A model generated the notes under the pieces. The model worked only from the letters and a program-made list of their open reading frames with translations. It was not told where the DNA came from and searched no databases. This document shows positions 1-11,109 of a stretch of DNA of 64,000 bases, piece after piece. Position 1 is the first letter of the stretch. Each line of letters begins with the position of its first letter. The translations under genes were made by a program, and so were the position numbers. Source of the stretch: Saccopteryx bilineata (lineage: Eukaryota > Chordata > Mammalia > Chiroptera > Emballonuridae); the NCBI RefSeq assembly GCF_036850765.1, contig NC_089492.1, positions 296,803,090-296,867,089 of the forward strand. Direction: 5' to 3'.

Positions 1-1095
1 GACTCCAAAGGCAAGAGAAGTGAAGGCAAAGATAAATGAATGGAACTACATCAGACTAAAAAGTTTTTGCTTAGCAAGAGAAACTGACAACAAAATAAAT
101 AGACAGCCAACTAAATGGGAAATGATATTTTCAAACAACAGCTCAGATAAGGGCCTAATATCCAAAATTTACAAAGAACTCATAAAACTCAACAACGAAC
201 AAACAAACAATCCAATAAAAAAAAAGTGAAGAGGACATGAACAGACACTTCTCCCAGGAAGAAATACAAATGGCCAACAGATACATGAAGAGATGCTCAT
301 CTTCATTAGTTATTAGAGAAATGCAAATCAAAACTACAATGCGATACCACCTCACACCTGTTAGATTAGCTATTATCAACAAGACAGGTAATAGCAAATG
401 CTGGAGAGGCTGTGGAGAAAAAGGAACCCTCATTCACTGTTGGTGGGAATGTAAAGTAGTGCAATCATTATGGAATAAAGTATGGTGGTTCCTCAAAAAA
501 CTGAAAATAGAACTACCTTATGACCCAGCGATCCCTCTACTGGGTATATACTCCCAAAACTCAGATACGTAAAGACACATGTAGCCCCATGTTCATTGCA
601 GCATTGCTCACAGTGGCCAAGACATGGAAACAACCAAAAAGCCCTTTAATAGAAGACTGGATAAAGAAGATGTGGCACATATACACTATGGAATATTATT
701 CAGCCATAAAAAATGATGACATCGGATCATTTACAAAAAAATGGTGGGATCTTGATAACATTATATGGAGTGAAATTAGTAAATCAGAAAAAACCAAGAA
801 CTACATGATTCCATACATTGGATGGACATAAAAATGAGACTAAGAGACATGGACAAGAGTGTGGTGGTTACAGGGATTGGGAGGGAGGGGGGGCGTGGGA
901 GGGAAGGAGGAGAGGGGGAGGGGGAGAAGAGGAGCATAAAGAAAACTAGATAAAATGTGACGGAGGACAATCTGATTTTGGGTGATGGGTATGCAACATA
1001 AGTGAATGACAAGATAATCTGGACATGTTTTCTTTGAATATATGTACCCTGATTTATTGATGTCACCCCATTAACATTAATAAAAATTTATAAAG
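1..1095 (+). mobile_element. L1 3' end (ORF2 C-terminus and 3' UTR), copy A
   Basis: This is the 3' part of a LINE-1, cut by the window edge. Reading frames at 20-229, 237-572 and 520-831 together give the C-terminal part of ORF2p, including the Cys-rich knuckle [14 protein letters not shown]. Two frame changes separate them: one in an A-rich run near 220-230, one near 565. The ORF2 stop is at about 829-831. It is followed by a G-rich 3' UTR (860-930) and an A-rich tail at about 1080-1095. It matches the 3' end of the full-length L1 at 27.76-35.54 kb, in opposite orientation. Not coding-competent. Confidence 0.93.
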
Positions 1096-1189
1096 AAAAT
1101 AATAGTTATTAAGTATGATATTAAGCTTTATTCAACATATCTATAGTTTAAATAAGACTTAAAACTTTAAGTTTATTAAGTTAATTTTA

Positions 1190-1480
1190 GTGAGCATTGT
1201 GGAGTGAAAGAAGATAGTGTCGAGGATTGAGAAAGGTATGTTGAGATAGTTTGATCATATAGAGAGGATGAACGAAAGGAGATAGACGAAACAAGTATAC
1301 AAGACTAGTGTGGATGGGAGAGGTGGAAGGGGTCGACTTCAGTGAACGTACCTCTATCAGATTGAGGACGTTTTTAGGAAAGGCCGGTTTAGGAGTACCC
1401 TAATTAAGTTAATAACTATGTACCTACTTATATAGTTTATTTTTTATTTTTTTATTTATTAATTTTAGAGAGGAGGGAGG

Positions 1481-1526
<46 letters not shown>

Positions 1527-1755
1527 GAGGAGGAGCAGGAAGCATCAACTCCCATATGCCTTGACCAGACAAGTGCAGGGTTTTGAACCAGCAACCTCAG
1601 TGTTCCCAGGTCAACACTTTATCCACTGCGCCACCAGAGGTCAGACCCTACTTACATAGTTTAAGTTTAAAAATTTTGGCTCGCAAAAGAAATTTTAATT
1701 GTTGTACTGTTGTTATTTGGCTCTGCTGAGTAATGAGTTTGCTAACCACTGAACT
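1190..1755 (+). mobile_element. RTE-like non-LTR retrotransposon remnant
   Basis: One + frame at about 1220-1400 reads like the C-terminal end of a non-L1 reverse transcriptase: SRIEKGML, then FDHIERMNERR, KQVYKTSVDGRGGRGR and QIEDVFRKGRFRSTL. Two in-frame TAG codons sit where Trp or another residue would be expected. The A/T-rich part at 1665-1755 looks like the 3' end of the same element and follows the SINE insertion. The sequence is unlike the L1 copies here. The family is assigned from the general pattern of RTE-type polymerases and was not searched. Confidence 0.5.
1440..1646 (-). mobile_element. tRNA-derived SINE, family B
   Basis: On the minus strand the head carries the A-box/B-box pair of a tRNA-derived SINE (GCGCAGTGGATAAAG and GGTTCAAAACCC). 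A (GA/TC)n stretch and an A/T-rich tail follow. It is flanked by near-identical 17-bp target duplications at 1423-1439 and 1647-1663 (one mismatch), so it inserted into the RTE-like remnant. Confidence 0.88.
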
Positions 1756-1759
1756 AGAG

Positions 1760-2570
1760 AAATGCAACCTATGTCATTAAAATATAATATCAACAGTAAT
1801 TAAACTCCAATTCTTGTGTTTCCAAAAATGTCACATGAATTCTTACATAGATTTATCACGCCATCCTGCATAGCCCGCATCAGACACATGTACAGAGGAG
1901 AAATGAGAAGAAGCAATCTCAGTGTTGTTTCTAGTCCAGGGTTGTCAGCTGATGCCATAGGCAAAAATTTGCTAGTTCTACAGAGCTCTGAGAAGGCAGA
2001 TATGCAGAGCAAGGAAATGGTCAATAGCAGAGGGTGTGAGTGTGTGAGTGTGTGTGCATTCAGGGGTACCTGACCCAGACTGACTGAGGGAAACTGAAGT
2101 GAGAGCTATGGGTGGAGGATCACACGTGCATAATCATGACCAGCCTCCAGGTCAGAAAAAGGGGTTTGGAGTTTACCCTGAAGACAGCGAGAACCACAGT
2201 AGGATTTTGAAAAGAAATAGATTCTGAAATGTAAGTTGGGAAGACTGACATGAAGGGTAAACTGTAGAGGAGAATGAGGGGTGGAACTGAAACCTTAGAA
2301 AGGTGAAGGAAGTTGACACTGACTGGCTGGGTGTAAAAGGTGCTGACTTCCTTTTCTGCCTCAGTTGACTGGAGTCACTATGGTCCCCTCAGAGACAGTG
2401 AGCCAAGAACTGGGGGAAAAATGAGACTGGGCAAGGGATTGTGCTGTACACCATGCTCCCACAGTACAGCCAGGTCTCCCTTCTGGCCCTGGAATGCAGG
2501 TTTTACTTGTCACACTGTTTCCACCTGACTTTATGTTTCTGCTTCTGTAAGCAGCAAGATCTTGCTCCGC
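1760..2570. other. Unassigned intergenic sequence
   Basis: I recognise no gene or repeat here. There is a short GT/GA-rich patch at 2035-2060. ORFs are short and without recognisable motifs. Confidence 0.5.
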
Positions 2571-2574
2571 ATGC

Positions 2575-2750
2575 ACCTCTGCCTCCATCTCCACTTCTGT
2601 CTCCTCATCCTCCTCTACTTCCGTCTCCACCTCCATCTTAATCTCCACCTCCTCCTCCACCTCCACCTTAATCTCCACCTCCTCCTCCATCTTCACGTAC
2701 ATCTCCATCATTGCCTCTACCTCCACCTCCACCTTGATCTCCATCTTCTT
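2575..2750. repeat. CT-rich imperfect tandem repeat
   Basis: This is a pyrimidine-rich array of imperfect CTCCAC/CTCCTC/CTCCAT hexamer-type units with larger repeats that include TTAATCTCCACC. On the minus strand it gives a spurious Glu/Val/Met-rich reading frame (2361-2780). Confidence 0.85.
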
Positions 2751-3300
2751 GGGGTAAATTATTTGAGTTATGTCTTCCATTTCAGAGCAGCATGGTGCTG
2801 GGTGTCACTCTCCTCTTCATACTGTGGAGACTCTTCAGAATTCATACATGGGTGACATTTGTGATAGTCTTTCTCAAACGCAATCATATGCACACACACT
2901 CGTACACACACACTCATTAGACATCAATTGTGGCACCAATATATACTGAATGGTGGGAGGTCACTTGACAGACTACTTCTGCTTTTGATCTCACTACCCT
3001 CATTTGTAGCACAGTGATGTCCCAGCCTCACAAATGCAGTGAGAATTCACCTTGACTGAGGCATGGAGGCAATAAATGTGTCACTCAAAACCAGGTTGAG
3101 ATTTTAGGGATTTGGGAAATTTAAAAGCAGAGATTACTTGTCCAGTGAAGAAAAAAACCCAGTCTTACACTCTTGTGTAGAGTCACCTGAATCATGACAG
3201 AGACCCCTGCAGTGCAGTGAGGAGATCATGGAGTTTTATATCCGTGGTGCTGGACCAGTTGGGAGAGTCTATGGAACACGGTGAGATGCATCCCTGCCTC
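2750..3300 (-). repeat. Segmental duplication unit, copy 1 (inverted)
   Basis: The reverse complement aligns by eye to about 43.52-44.09 kb. Shared blocks include the segments around CAACTGGTCCAGCACC, CATGATTCAGGTGACT, CTGTGCTACAAATGAGGG and GAAGAGTCTCCACAGT. A shorter, diverged match exists at 15.15-15.5 kb. No coding content is recognised. Confidence 0.8.
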
Positions 3301-3399
3301 ACACCTTTCTATCTCCTTTGCCTCCAAATCCTGGCATGTTAAGCTGCACTTAGACCTAAATGTATGTGTAGCTTACTAAATATTCTTAAAACTTATTTA

Positions 3400-4250
3400 A
3401 GCTCATGCTTTCCAGTGTGTTTGCAGCCTTCCAGACACCTGCCCAGGTTCCAGGGTCCTGACTCATAGACTGAGGACGTCCCAAATACCTGGGAGCAGAT
3501 AAGAGGCAGGTAGGAGAAGGGAAATGGCTCTCTCTAGGATATCTCGCACATTCCAGGACCATCGTGTCCTTTTACAAATAAAGCTGCAGGGGGTTCCTGA
3601 GGGGACCAGGCTGAGTAGGAACCAGGGCTCCCTCATCTCTACTCTAATCACCACCATGTTTGCAAGGCACTGGAGAGGTGCATTCGAGGAAACCGGCACC
3701 CCTGCAGCCCAGGTTGGCAGGACCTGGGGCAGAGAAGGAGGTGACACCGTGTCACAGCAATGGCAGGTTTGCCGCCTTCTGTTCCTAAAGCAGCGACTCA
3801 GGGTCTCCCCAGCAGTGTGCTCACAGGGACAGAGAGCCATGGTCTCCCATGACTGTCCCCTAGGCTGTCCCCAGACTCCCCCTGTGCCTTCCTCATACAC
3901 CCAGGCACATGGAGACAGACACACAGACACACTCACACACATGCAATCCTGCACACATACAGGAAAAACAAGTTCATTTTTTTGTGGTTTTAATCTTAGT
4001 ACAAAAGTATAAGTGTTTATAGAGAGCTCTCTCTGAGTTTTCCTGTGTGAACACACAGAGTAAACTGTTGTGTGCTTACAAGGAACAGTGCAATTTCTAA
4101 AAAGGTCAGTCATTATAGGCAAGGTGTTAGAGTGCACATTGTCACTTACAGTTAGTCTCCATATCCCTTTGATAATAAAATTTCTCAAGTCCCAGAACTG
4201 GGTGCACTTTCTACAAATTTAGTATAACACATGCAAGGTACCTCACCCCA
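3400..4250 (+). repeat. Inverted duplication arm 1 (intact, unoccupied copy)
   Basis: The reverse complement matches 19.78-20.52 kb and 26.61-26.82 kb, which are separated by provirus ERV2. Landmarks are TCCAGGGTCCTGACTCATAG (3450-3470), ACCACCATGTTTGCAAGGCA (3651-3670) and the CA-rich stretch at 3895-3960. This copy is uninterrupted and so preserves the pre-integration sequence (around 3531-3541) of the ERV2 target. The ORFs on both strands (for example 3463-4188 minus) show no recognisable domain. Confidence 0.85.
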
Positions 4251-4369
4251 ATTGCAATGTGTTTTCAGGTCACTGTGTGCTCAGGCATTAGCTTGGGCTC
4301 TGAACAGGCCCTAAATATGGGCTGTGTCATCGTAGACAAGATGCAATTGCTGGTTTGTTCAAATTCTCT

Positions 4370-4575
4370 ATTAACAGAGACTAGGTCAGGGAGGGGTATG
4401 GGGGAGGGGCATGAGGTGGGACAAATATATGGTGATGGAAAATGATTTGACTTTTGGTGATGGGAACACAACACAATCAATAGTTCAAATGCTATAGTAA
4501 TGTTTACCTGAGACCTATGTACTCATTGATCAATGTCACCCCATTAAATTTAATTTCCTTTTTTTAAAATTTATT
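4370..4575 (+). mobile_element. L1 3' UTR remnant
   Basis: A G-rich block is followed by the recurrent L1 3' end text (GACTTTTGGTGATGGG, then TCAATGTCACCCCATTAAA). It is diverged from the young copies. A T-rich stretch follows. Confidence 0.75.
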
Positions 4576-4599
4576 TAGAAAGTTAATCTTTTTTGTTAG

Positions 4600-4936
4600 G
4601 TTTATTTTATGGTATCTTATTATTTTTTTGGTTTTGTTACAACTGTAAAAATAATTGTTTTATTTTAATTTAAAAAATTAAATTTATGAAGAATTGTTAT
4701 TTTTTTTGTTCATTTTCTGAAGTTTCATCATTGGCATATAGGAGAGCAATAAACTTTTGTTGTTGGTATTGTTGTGTTTTTTTTGTCTTTTCCAAATTTA
4801 AGTGATCTTTTTATTTAATTTTTAAATTTTATTGAGAAAATGAAATTTAACAGGGTGACATTGATCAGTAAGAGTACATAGGTTTTAGGTAAAAGATTGT
4901 AAAGCATTTGAACTGTTGAATATGTTGTATACCCAT
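4600..4936 (-). mobile_element. L1 remnants, minus strand
   Basis: Part of an ORF2-like segment (4600-4770, comparable with 29.52-29.63 kb) is followed by an L1 3' end (4815-4936, read as AACAGGGTGACATTGATCAG on the + strand). The L1 text stops exactly where the ERV1 5' LTR begins. I could not find its continuation beyond the 3' LTR, so the locus has been rearranged or deleted there. Confidence 0.65.
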
Positions 4937-5220
4937 TGTGAGATCAGTTAGCAATGGGGGAAGGTCACGTGAGGAACCAGGTCTGGGGACTTGAAAAAGA
5001 GTGACTGTCAGCCAATGAAATTTTGCCACACCTCATATCAACCCGCTGCCACCATAGTGACGTTATAAATTACCCCCCCCCCCCCTAGCATGGGAGTCTG
5101 CGTGACTTCTCTGGCCTGTCTGGCGAGAACTTCGCCAGAGATGTGCTCTGAATAAAGCTTTTGCTAGTCTACACTTGGTGGCTATGCCCTTCTTTCTTCC
5201 TTGTTGGAGACTACCTTACA
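4937..5220 (+). repeat. ERV1 5' LTR
   Basis: It starts TGTGAG and ends TTACA. It holds a CCAAT motif (within CAGCCAATGAAA near 5010), a TATA-like TTATAAATTA (about 5063), a C13-15 run, and AATAAA at 5151-5156. It is about 50-60 bp shorter than the 3' LTR, because it lacks the block corresponding to 9399-9453. Confidence 0.88.
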
Positions 5221-5240
5221 TTTGGTGCTGAAACCCAGGA
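5221..5240 (+). promoter_or_regulatory. ERV1 primer binding site, tRNA-Phe-like
   Basis: The sequence TGGTGCTGAAACCCAGGA directly follows the 5' LTR and resembles the complement of the tRNA-Phe 3' end. This points to an ERV-F-like lineage. The match is from memory. Confidence 0.6.
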
Positions 5241-5654
5241 GGAGCTTGAAGCCTGCTGGGGCCTCTCCTCTCCCCTTCTTTTCCGAGGAAGAACAGGACC
5301 TCTGACTTCCTACCCACTTCAACACACAGTGCGGTAAGTCCCTTGCCTCTGACCTCCTCTCAGTTCTTTCTGTCTCTGAGTTCTTCTCTGTCTGTAATTG
5401 CAGCTGTGCCAGGGAGCCTCTTATCCGTTCCTAGTGCATGTGTGCCTGTGGAGACATCCGGGACACTCCCACTCTACTTGACCGTTCGGTGGCCAAAGAT
5501 TGAGTTGCGTGATGCCAAGTCTCATCTCTGATAACTGCAAGGCTGAGGGCAGCCATAGAGGCACAGGAATCTAAACTTGGCTCAAAAACACCCCTGGGGG
5601 CCTTATCCAGAATCTCTCCCTCTCTAAAGAAAAAGAAACTGATCTTCTTCTCCA

Positions 5655-6690
5655 ACATGGCCGGACCACAATACCCACTGGATAACCAGACCTGGTGGCC
5701 TCCTGAAGGGACTTTCCATTTTAACACCCTTACTGATTTACAGAACTATTTCCAAAAAACTGGGAAATGGTCAGAGATCCCTTACATTCAGGGCCTCTAG
5801 TATATGTGCTCCTACACTATCTCTGTGCTACCTATTCCATGGCGCATGTCCAGAGAAACCTCAGCTAACCCCTCTGCTCCTGATCTTTTCTCCTTCTCTG
5901 ACCCCCTGAGGAACTCTCTCCCTCTCCTGCCCAACCCCCAGGGGCACCCCTTTCTCTGGTCCCTCTGCAGACCTCTTCCATTCAGGTCTCTTCCCTCCAG
6001 GAAGCCCCCTCTCCTGCCAACAAGGAGCCCTCCCTTCTCCACTGTGTTCTTAAGCCCCTCCCCCATCAAGCTGCCCTCTGCCAGCCATTGACCCTCACGT
6101 GGGTTTGCAGGGCTCCTGACCCCACGGCCAAGTCCCAGTCTTCCTGCAGGAAGGTCTGGCCATGTCTTGCCTCTAGCTCAGTGTTTCTGGCTGTTTTTTG
6201 GTGCTGGGCTCCCCAGGAACTCCCCTCCTCTTATTCTCAGCCCCCAACCCTTATCCGAGACCTGATGAACATGGCATTTAAAGTTTTTAATGGTCAGGAA
6301 AAAAAGGCTGAGGCAGCTCACCAGGCCCGCATGCAGCAAAAGGTGATGCTGCAAACCCAGGCTCTTGTGGCAGCCCTGAGGCGGCAGAGCAACAGAGGCA
6401 AGGCATAGGAGGTGCCCAACCAAAGTTTGGACTGCAAAGAGGAACCCCACCAGGAGCTTGCTTTAAGTGTGGCAAAGAGGGTCACTGGGCCCTACAATGC
6501 CCCTGCCTGAGGCTGCCCACTAAGCCCTGCCCTGACTGCAAGCAGCCTGGTACCTGTTGGAATGATTGCTCCCTTTGGGAAACAGGCTCTTCCTCGGTGT
6601 CTCCACACAAAGGACAAGCCACTCGAATGGGAGGCCAAGCCAGCCAGGCGGGCCCATCGCTCAAACTCCTCAGCCTCATAAACGACTGAC
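5655..6690 (+). pseudogene. ERV1 gag remnant
   Basis: The start at 5657 (MAGPQYPLDNQTWWPPEG) is followed by matrix-like and proline-rich linker sequence with a stop near 5800. Most of capsid is missing. The capsid end is seen at 6265-6400 (DLMNMAFKVFNGQEKKAEAA). Nucleocapsid follows: a perfect CX2CX4HX4C knuckle CFKCGKEGHWALQC (6459-6500), then a second knuckle CPDCKQPGTCWNDC in which Thr replaces the histidine. The protein would have been the structural polyprotein of the particle. The reading frame is broken by stops and frame changes. Confidence 0.8.
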
Positions 6691-6729
6691 ACGGCCTGGA
6701 CTCAGAGACCCCCATCACCCTCGCTGAGC

Positions 6730-8870
6730 CCAGGGTAATGCTGCAGGTAGCAGGTAAGTCCATCTCATTTCTTGTGGACACAGGGGCTGCCTTCTCTGTT
6801 TTGCCATCACACTCTGGACCTCTAGTTCCTTCACAGGTCTCAGTTATGGGAGTGAGTAGGACCACTTCCTTTCCCTTTTGCATGTCACCCCTGATACCTA
6901 GTTTGAATGAATTCCCCTTTTTGCACTCCTTCTTAGTTATGCTCATGCCTTGTACCCCTTCTGGGTCAGGACATTCTACAAAATCTCAAATCCACTATCC
7001 AGCTGACAACATCTTCCCACCTACTTCTACCACTCCTTACTGAAGGCTCTCCCACTACCACAGATTACCCTAACCTGGTCGCATCCCCTCTCCTTTAAAA
7101 GATCCGGATCTAATACTCTTTGTAGATAGGAGTTCTGTACAGGGACCCAAAAGACGATGACAGGCAGCCTACGCCTTGGTCACCAACTTCTCCACCCTAG
7201 AAGCCCAGCAGCTGCCAGAGGGCACCACCTCCCAGAAAGCAGAGCTAATTGCCATCATGCAGGCACTCACTCTGGCCCAGGGAAAATGCATAACAACTAT
7301 ACTGACTCTAAATATGCTTTTTTTATCGCCCACAGCCACTCTGCCCTCTGGAAGGAAAGGGGCTTCCTCACTACCAAGGGCTCCCCCATAATCAATGCTA
7401 CCCTCATTTCTAAACTTTTGTAGGCATTACAGCCTTTAACTGAGGTGGCTGTGGTACATTGTAGGGGTCATTAAACCTCTCAGGACCCGGTGGCCTTGGG
7501 AAACTCTCGGGCTGATGCAGCGGCTCGAAACCTCACCCTGGGAGCCTCCCTCTCTCCTCTCATGTTTCTCTCCACCTCCTTGAAACCTTCCTACACTCCT
7601 GAGGAAGAACAGGCCCTCCTCAGAAAAGGTGAAGATGTATGCAACCAGGGATGTATATTTCCCGGAGATAGAATTGCCTTACCAAAAGGACAGGCTGAAA
7701 CTCTTCTTTCTGATATCCACTATTCCTTACACATAGGGCCAAAAACTCTCTATCGGTTCTTACAACCACTCTTTTTCTTCCCAGGCCTCCAGTAGACTAT
7801 CGAAAAGGTATACACAGCATGCACTATCTGTTCCAAAGCCTCTACATCAGGCGTCCCCAAACGACAGCCCACGGGCCGCATGTGGCCCCGAGGCCATTTA
7901 TCCAGCCCCTGCTGCAGTTCCAGAAGGGGCACCTCTTTCATTGGTGGTCACTGAGAGGAGCACTGTATGTGGTGGCCCTCCAATGGTCTGAGGGACAGTG
8001 AACTGGCCCCCTGTGTAAAAAGTTTGGGGACCCCTGCAGGGGGCACATGCCAGGCAAGAATTAGCAAGTTGACTTCACTCATATGCCCCTTTACAAAAAA
8101 CTTTGTTATCTCTTAACTTTTGTCGATATCTTTTCAGGGTGGGTAGAAGCCTTTCCCACCTCTTGAGAGACAGCAGATACCATTGCCTCCATTCTCATTG
8201 AAAACATCATCCCGTGGTTTGGACTGCTGACTACCATCCAGTCAGACAACAGCCCAGCCTTTATTGCCCAAATAGTCCAGCATGTTGCCACCTCTTTCAA
8301 CATTACCTGGAGACTCCACATACCCTATCATCCTCAATCATCGGGTAAGGTGGAAGGGGCCTGTGGCATCCTGAAGGGTCAACTAACCAAACTTTCCATC
8401 GAGACCAGACTCTCCTGGCCAAACCTCCTCCCTCTGGCACTCACCAGAATCCAAACAACCTCACGAAACCCCACTGGACACAGGCCTTTTGAGCTGGTTT
8501 ATTCTAGACCATCCCTAATCAATCACAACTTACCTGTTAACCACCCTCCTTGTGCCACATACCTCCCCTTTCTGTCTTTACTCTGCCATCTTCTTAGGGA
8601 ACATGTGGACCAGACCCTTCCTCCCATAGGGGGTCCAAGTGAAGCTCATCCAGCAGTCCCCCTCCAACCAGGGGACAAAGTTCTTCTTAGGGAGCTTTGC
8701 CCAGCTCCCTACAGCCCAGGTGGATGGGACCCCATACGGTAACACTGACCACTCCTACCGCAGCCAAGCTCCTAGGGCAAACACCTTGGTACCATGTCAC
8801 TCGCCTCAAGCTTGCCCCCATGGAGGACCACTGCCAGTTGGAACCACTGGGCCCCACCTGTCTTCAGATC
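6730..8870 (+). pseudogene. ERV1 pro-pol remnant (protease, RNase H, integrase)
   Basis: The protease has FLVDTGAAFSVLP with the active-site Asp present (6771-6788). A large deletion removes the reverse transcriptase core. RNase H-like sequence covers 7120-7430. The tether/HHCC part of integrase runs to about 7845 and is interrupted by a MITE (7848-8036). The integrase core resumes at about 8060. It shows VDFTHMP, QSDNSPAF and GKVEGACG, so the three acidic positions remain, but there is a TGA near 8164. The C-terminal segment ends around 8820 with HVTRLKLAP. Not expressed as an enzyme in this state. Confidence 0.82.
7848..8036. mobile_element. Non-autonomous hAT-like MITE in ERV1 integrase
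   Basis: The terminal inverted repeats are CAGGCGTCCCCAAAC (7848-7862) and GTTTGGGGACCCCTG (8022-8036), with one mismatch in 15. The element is 189 bp and GC-rich. The expected 8-bp target duplication is not recognisable (CTCTACAT versus CAGGGGGC). Confidence 0.75.
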
Positions 8871-8949
8871 ACCAAAAGTTAGGCCTTGCAGATCCTCCTG
8901 TTACTCCTGTCCCTCCCACCGGGAACCTGTGCCAGAGTGACTTAAAGCA

Positions 8950-9190
8950 GGCAGCAATGCTGTTACTATATCAATGAGACTGGCCTGGTGGAAGAAAACA
9001 TCAATGTCCTCAACCATCTGCAAGAGAAACTGTGGAAGGGTCTCTCTTCTTACAACCCGCTTAACTCCTAGTGGCAGTCACCCATCCTCACCTGGGTTGC
9101 CCCTATCCTAAGTCCTCTCCTAATTATCAGCATATTACTCATGTTTGTTCCTCTTTTTCTTAGATTCTAACAGGGCTGCATCTGTGAGGT
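8950..9190 (+). pseudogene. ERV1 env transmembrane-subunit remnant
   Basis: CCYYINETG (from 8959) looks like the Cys-Cys end of the immunosuppressive/CX6CC region of a gammaretroviral TM protein. A heptad-like stretch and a hydrophobic segment near 9085-9165 follow (TWVAPILSPLLIISILLMF). A TAG near 9069 breaks the frame. The surface subunit and fusion peptide are absent. Confidence 0.65.
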
Positions 9191-9343
9191 TTCTCCAGCC
9201 ATAGACAATCAGATGCTCCTACACCCATATACGTGACTCCCCTCAGAGCCACCTCCTTCCAGCCTCCCCTCCCACGATATCCCTACCCAGCAGGAAGTAG
9301 CCAAATGAATAGCGGCACTCCTATCTAGCATAAAAGGTCAGAA

Positions 9344-9676
9344 TGTGAGGTCATTTGGCAATGGGGGAAGGTCACATGAGGAACCAGGTCTGGTACTTTA
9401 GCTGGAACCACCCACACCCATGCTGCCAAAAGAAATGGCCCAGGAGCACTTTGAAAAAGAATGACTATCAGCCAATAAAATTTTGCCACGTCATATCAAC
9501 CCGCCACCACCATACCGAGGCTATAAATGACATCTGGGCGAAGGAGGCTGCACAGCTTCTCTGGCCCACTTGTGGACCAGAGAACTTCACCTGGAATGCA
9601 CTCTGAATAAAGCTTTTGCAGGTCCATACTTTGTGCCTATGTCCTTCTTTCTTCCTCTACGCAGAAGTACATTACA
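9344..9676 (+). repeat. ERV1 3' LTR
   Basis: It starts TGTGAGG and ends ATTACA. It shares CAATGGGGGAAGGTCAC, GCCAATAAAATTTTGCCAC, a TATA at about 9523 and AATAAA at 9606-9611 with the 5' LTR. The two differ by several substitutions and a 50-60 bp indel, so the insertion is old. Confidence 0.88.
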
Positions 9677-10640
9677 ATCAGTGTCCCCCTGGAAATATCA
9701 CCCCCATCAACACAAAGATTAGTAACCTGGTCCTGTGGCCCACTCTCTGTACCCACCACCCAGGCCCACTCCCCACTGGCTTCTTCTTATTTCTGAAAGT
9801 TTCCCTGCTTCTCTGTCATGGTCAGTTCTCCCATTTGTTTGACTGTGACCCTGTGTTTTACACACAATACTCAGCATCTCTGTGTGTTTCAAGGATATGT
9901 GACTGTGGAGTGTGCCTTCATCAGCCTTTCCTGTGGTGTCTGGGGCATGGTCATCACAGTTTCCCAACCTGGATGTGTCATCATTGCCCACGATACCTGC
10001 CAGACTGCACCCCTGCATGTTTCAGGGACCACGGCCTCCTCACAAGAAGGCTGATCAGAGACATCATTGTCACCTCACTGCAGGGAGAGGAGGAGACCCA
10101 GGAAGGCACAATTCCTGCTCAGGGCTGACAGTCCTCACAGGTTAACAGCTCTCCTTTCCATTACACTCTGAATTTCCTCTGGCTCAGTGTTTGCAGACAG
10201 AATTCAGTGAGAGAAGCAGGGTCCTGCCCAAGAAAGGAAGGGGCGCTGAGGAAAGAGAAATGACTCATGTTTTGAGAGAAGCCCTGATGAGAAAGAGGGT
10301 GCTATTTATAGAAGAAAAAGTTACTAAAGGGAAGTGTTAGGGAGAGACAGCAGGCCAGGGTAAAGGTTTTATTTCCCTCTGTGAGTCTGTGAACAGTGTT
10401 ATAAAATTCTCCAGGCGAGTCTGTCTCCCAAGGGTCTTATCCTGGATGGAATGGCCCTGTTGGCTCCTCCAGACGTCAAGGGAAACTGGAAAAGTGCTCA
10501 GTTCCTCACTCTCTTTAGCTTCACACACAGTCACTAACTTTAGATACTTCTGCCCTCTGAACCTTCCTGGATCACATTTCTTGGGTCACTGTCATAGCCC
10601 ATGCCCAGCTAAGGATGCGAAATAAATGCCACTGAGGACC
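9677..10640. other. Unassigned sequence upstream of the LILR pseudogene
   Basis: This is GC-balanced, apparently unique sequence. Reading frames such as 9616-10128 lack recognisable motifs. It may be the 5' flank and upstream exons of the decayed LILR locus, but I cannot demonstrate that. Confidence 0.4.
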
Positions 10641-10650
10641 AAGGGCAGCA

Positions 10651-10689
10651 GCACCACACTGCCCACCCTCACTGCTATTCTCAGTCTCA
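10651..10689 (+). pseudogene. LILR pseudogene leader-like exon
   Basis: It reads TLPTLTAILS up to a GTGAGC donor, like the first signal-peptide exon of LILR genes, but no ATG is in place. The short length keeps confidence low. Confidence 0.4.
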
Positions 10690-11109
10690 GTGAGCTTTGG
10701 GAGAAGAGAGAGATGATGTACTCTCCTCCCTTAGAACATGGTCTTATGGAGACCCCAGAACTTAGGAGGCTCAGCGAGGTCAGGACTTCTATGTGGAAGA
10801 GAGATATGCTCAACCCAGATCTGATCCCCACAGTCAGGGGCCCAGACTAAGCCTGGAGCTTCTGTGTGGGAGGGGACAGTTCTCACAGGAACTCCCTTCC
10901 AGGCCTGTGTTGGCTTCTATGGGAGCAGGTAAAGGTTGTTGAGCCCCTCCACCAAAACCTACTGCTTTAGTTCAGTAATCCTTCTGGGCAGCTGGGGAAA
11001 CAGAGGGTCTGGGTTAGTAGTGACAAGTCTTGAATGGCCTTGGGGTGACTGCTAGGGAAACTGAGGCAAGAAGGGCACCCCTGACATTTGAGGTCAGATT
11101 CATTTTCAG

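Larger units (their letters stand above)
4937..9676 (+). mobile_element. Class I (gammaretrovirus-like) provirus ERV1
   Basis: A degenerate endogenous retrovirus in the order LTR-PBS-gag-pro-RNase H/integrase-env remnant-LTR. The two LTRs share sequence (TG start, TATA, AATAAA, ACA end). The primer site resembles the 3' end of tRNA-Phe. Most of capsid, the reverse transcriptase core and the env surface subunit are missing. The rest carries stops and frame changes. A hAT MITE sits in the integrase region. No clear target duplication was found, so the flanks may be rearranged. Class I is inferred from the two-knuckle nucleocapsid, GPY/F-type integrase tail and CC-containing TM remnant. Not functional. 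Confidence 0.9.

Noticed and set aside
2361..2780. Long minus-strand Glu/Val/Met-rich ORF
   Set aside because: It is produced by the CT-rich tandem repeat. No start context, domain or complexity supports a gene.
3463..4188. 241-codon minus-strand ORF
   Set aside because: It is not kept open in the inverted duplicate, and no motif is recognised.
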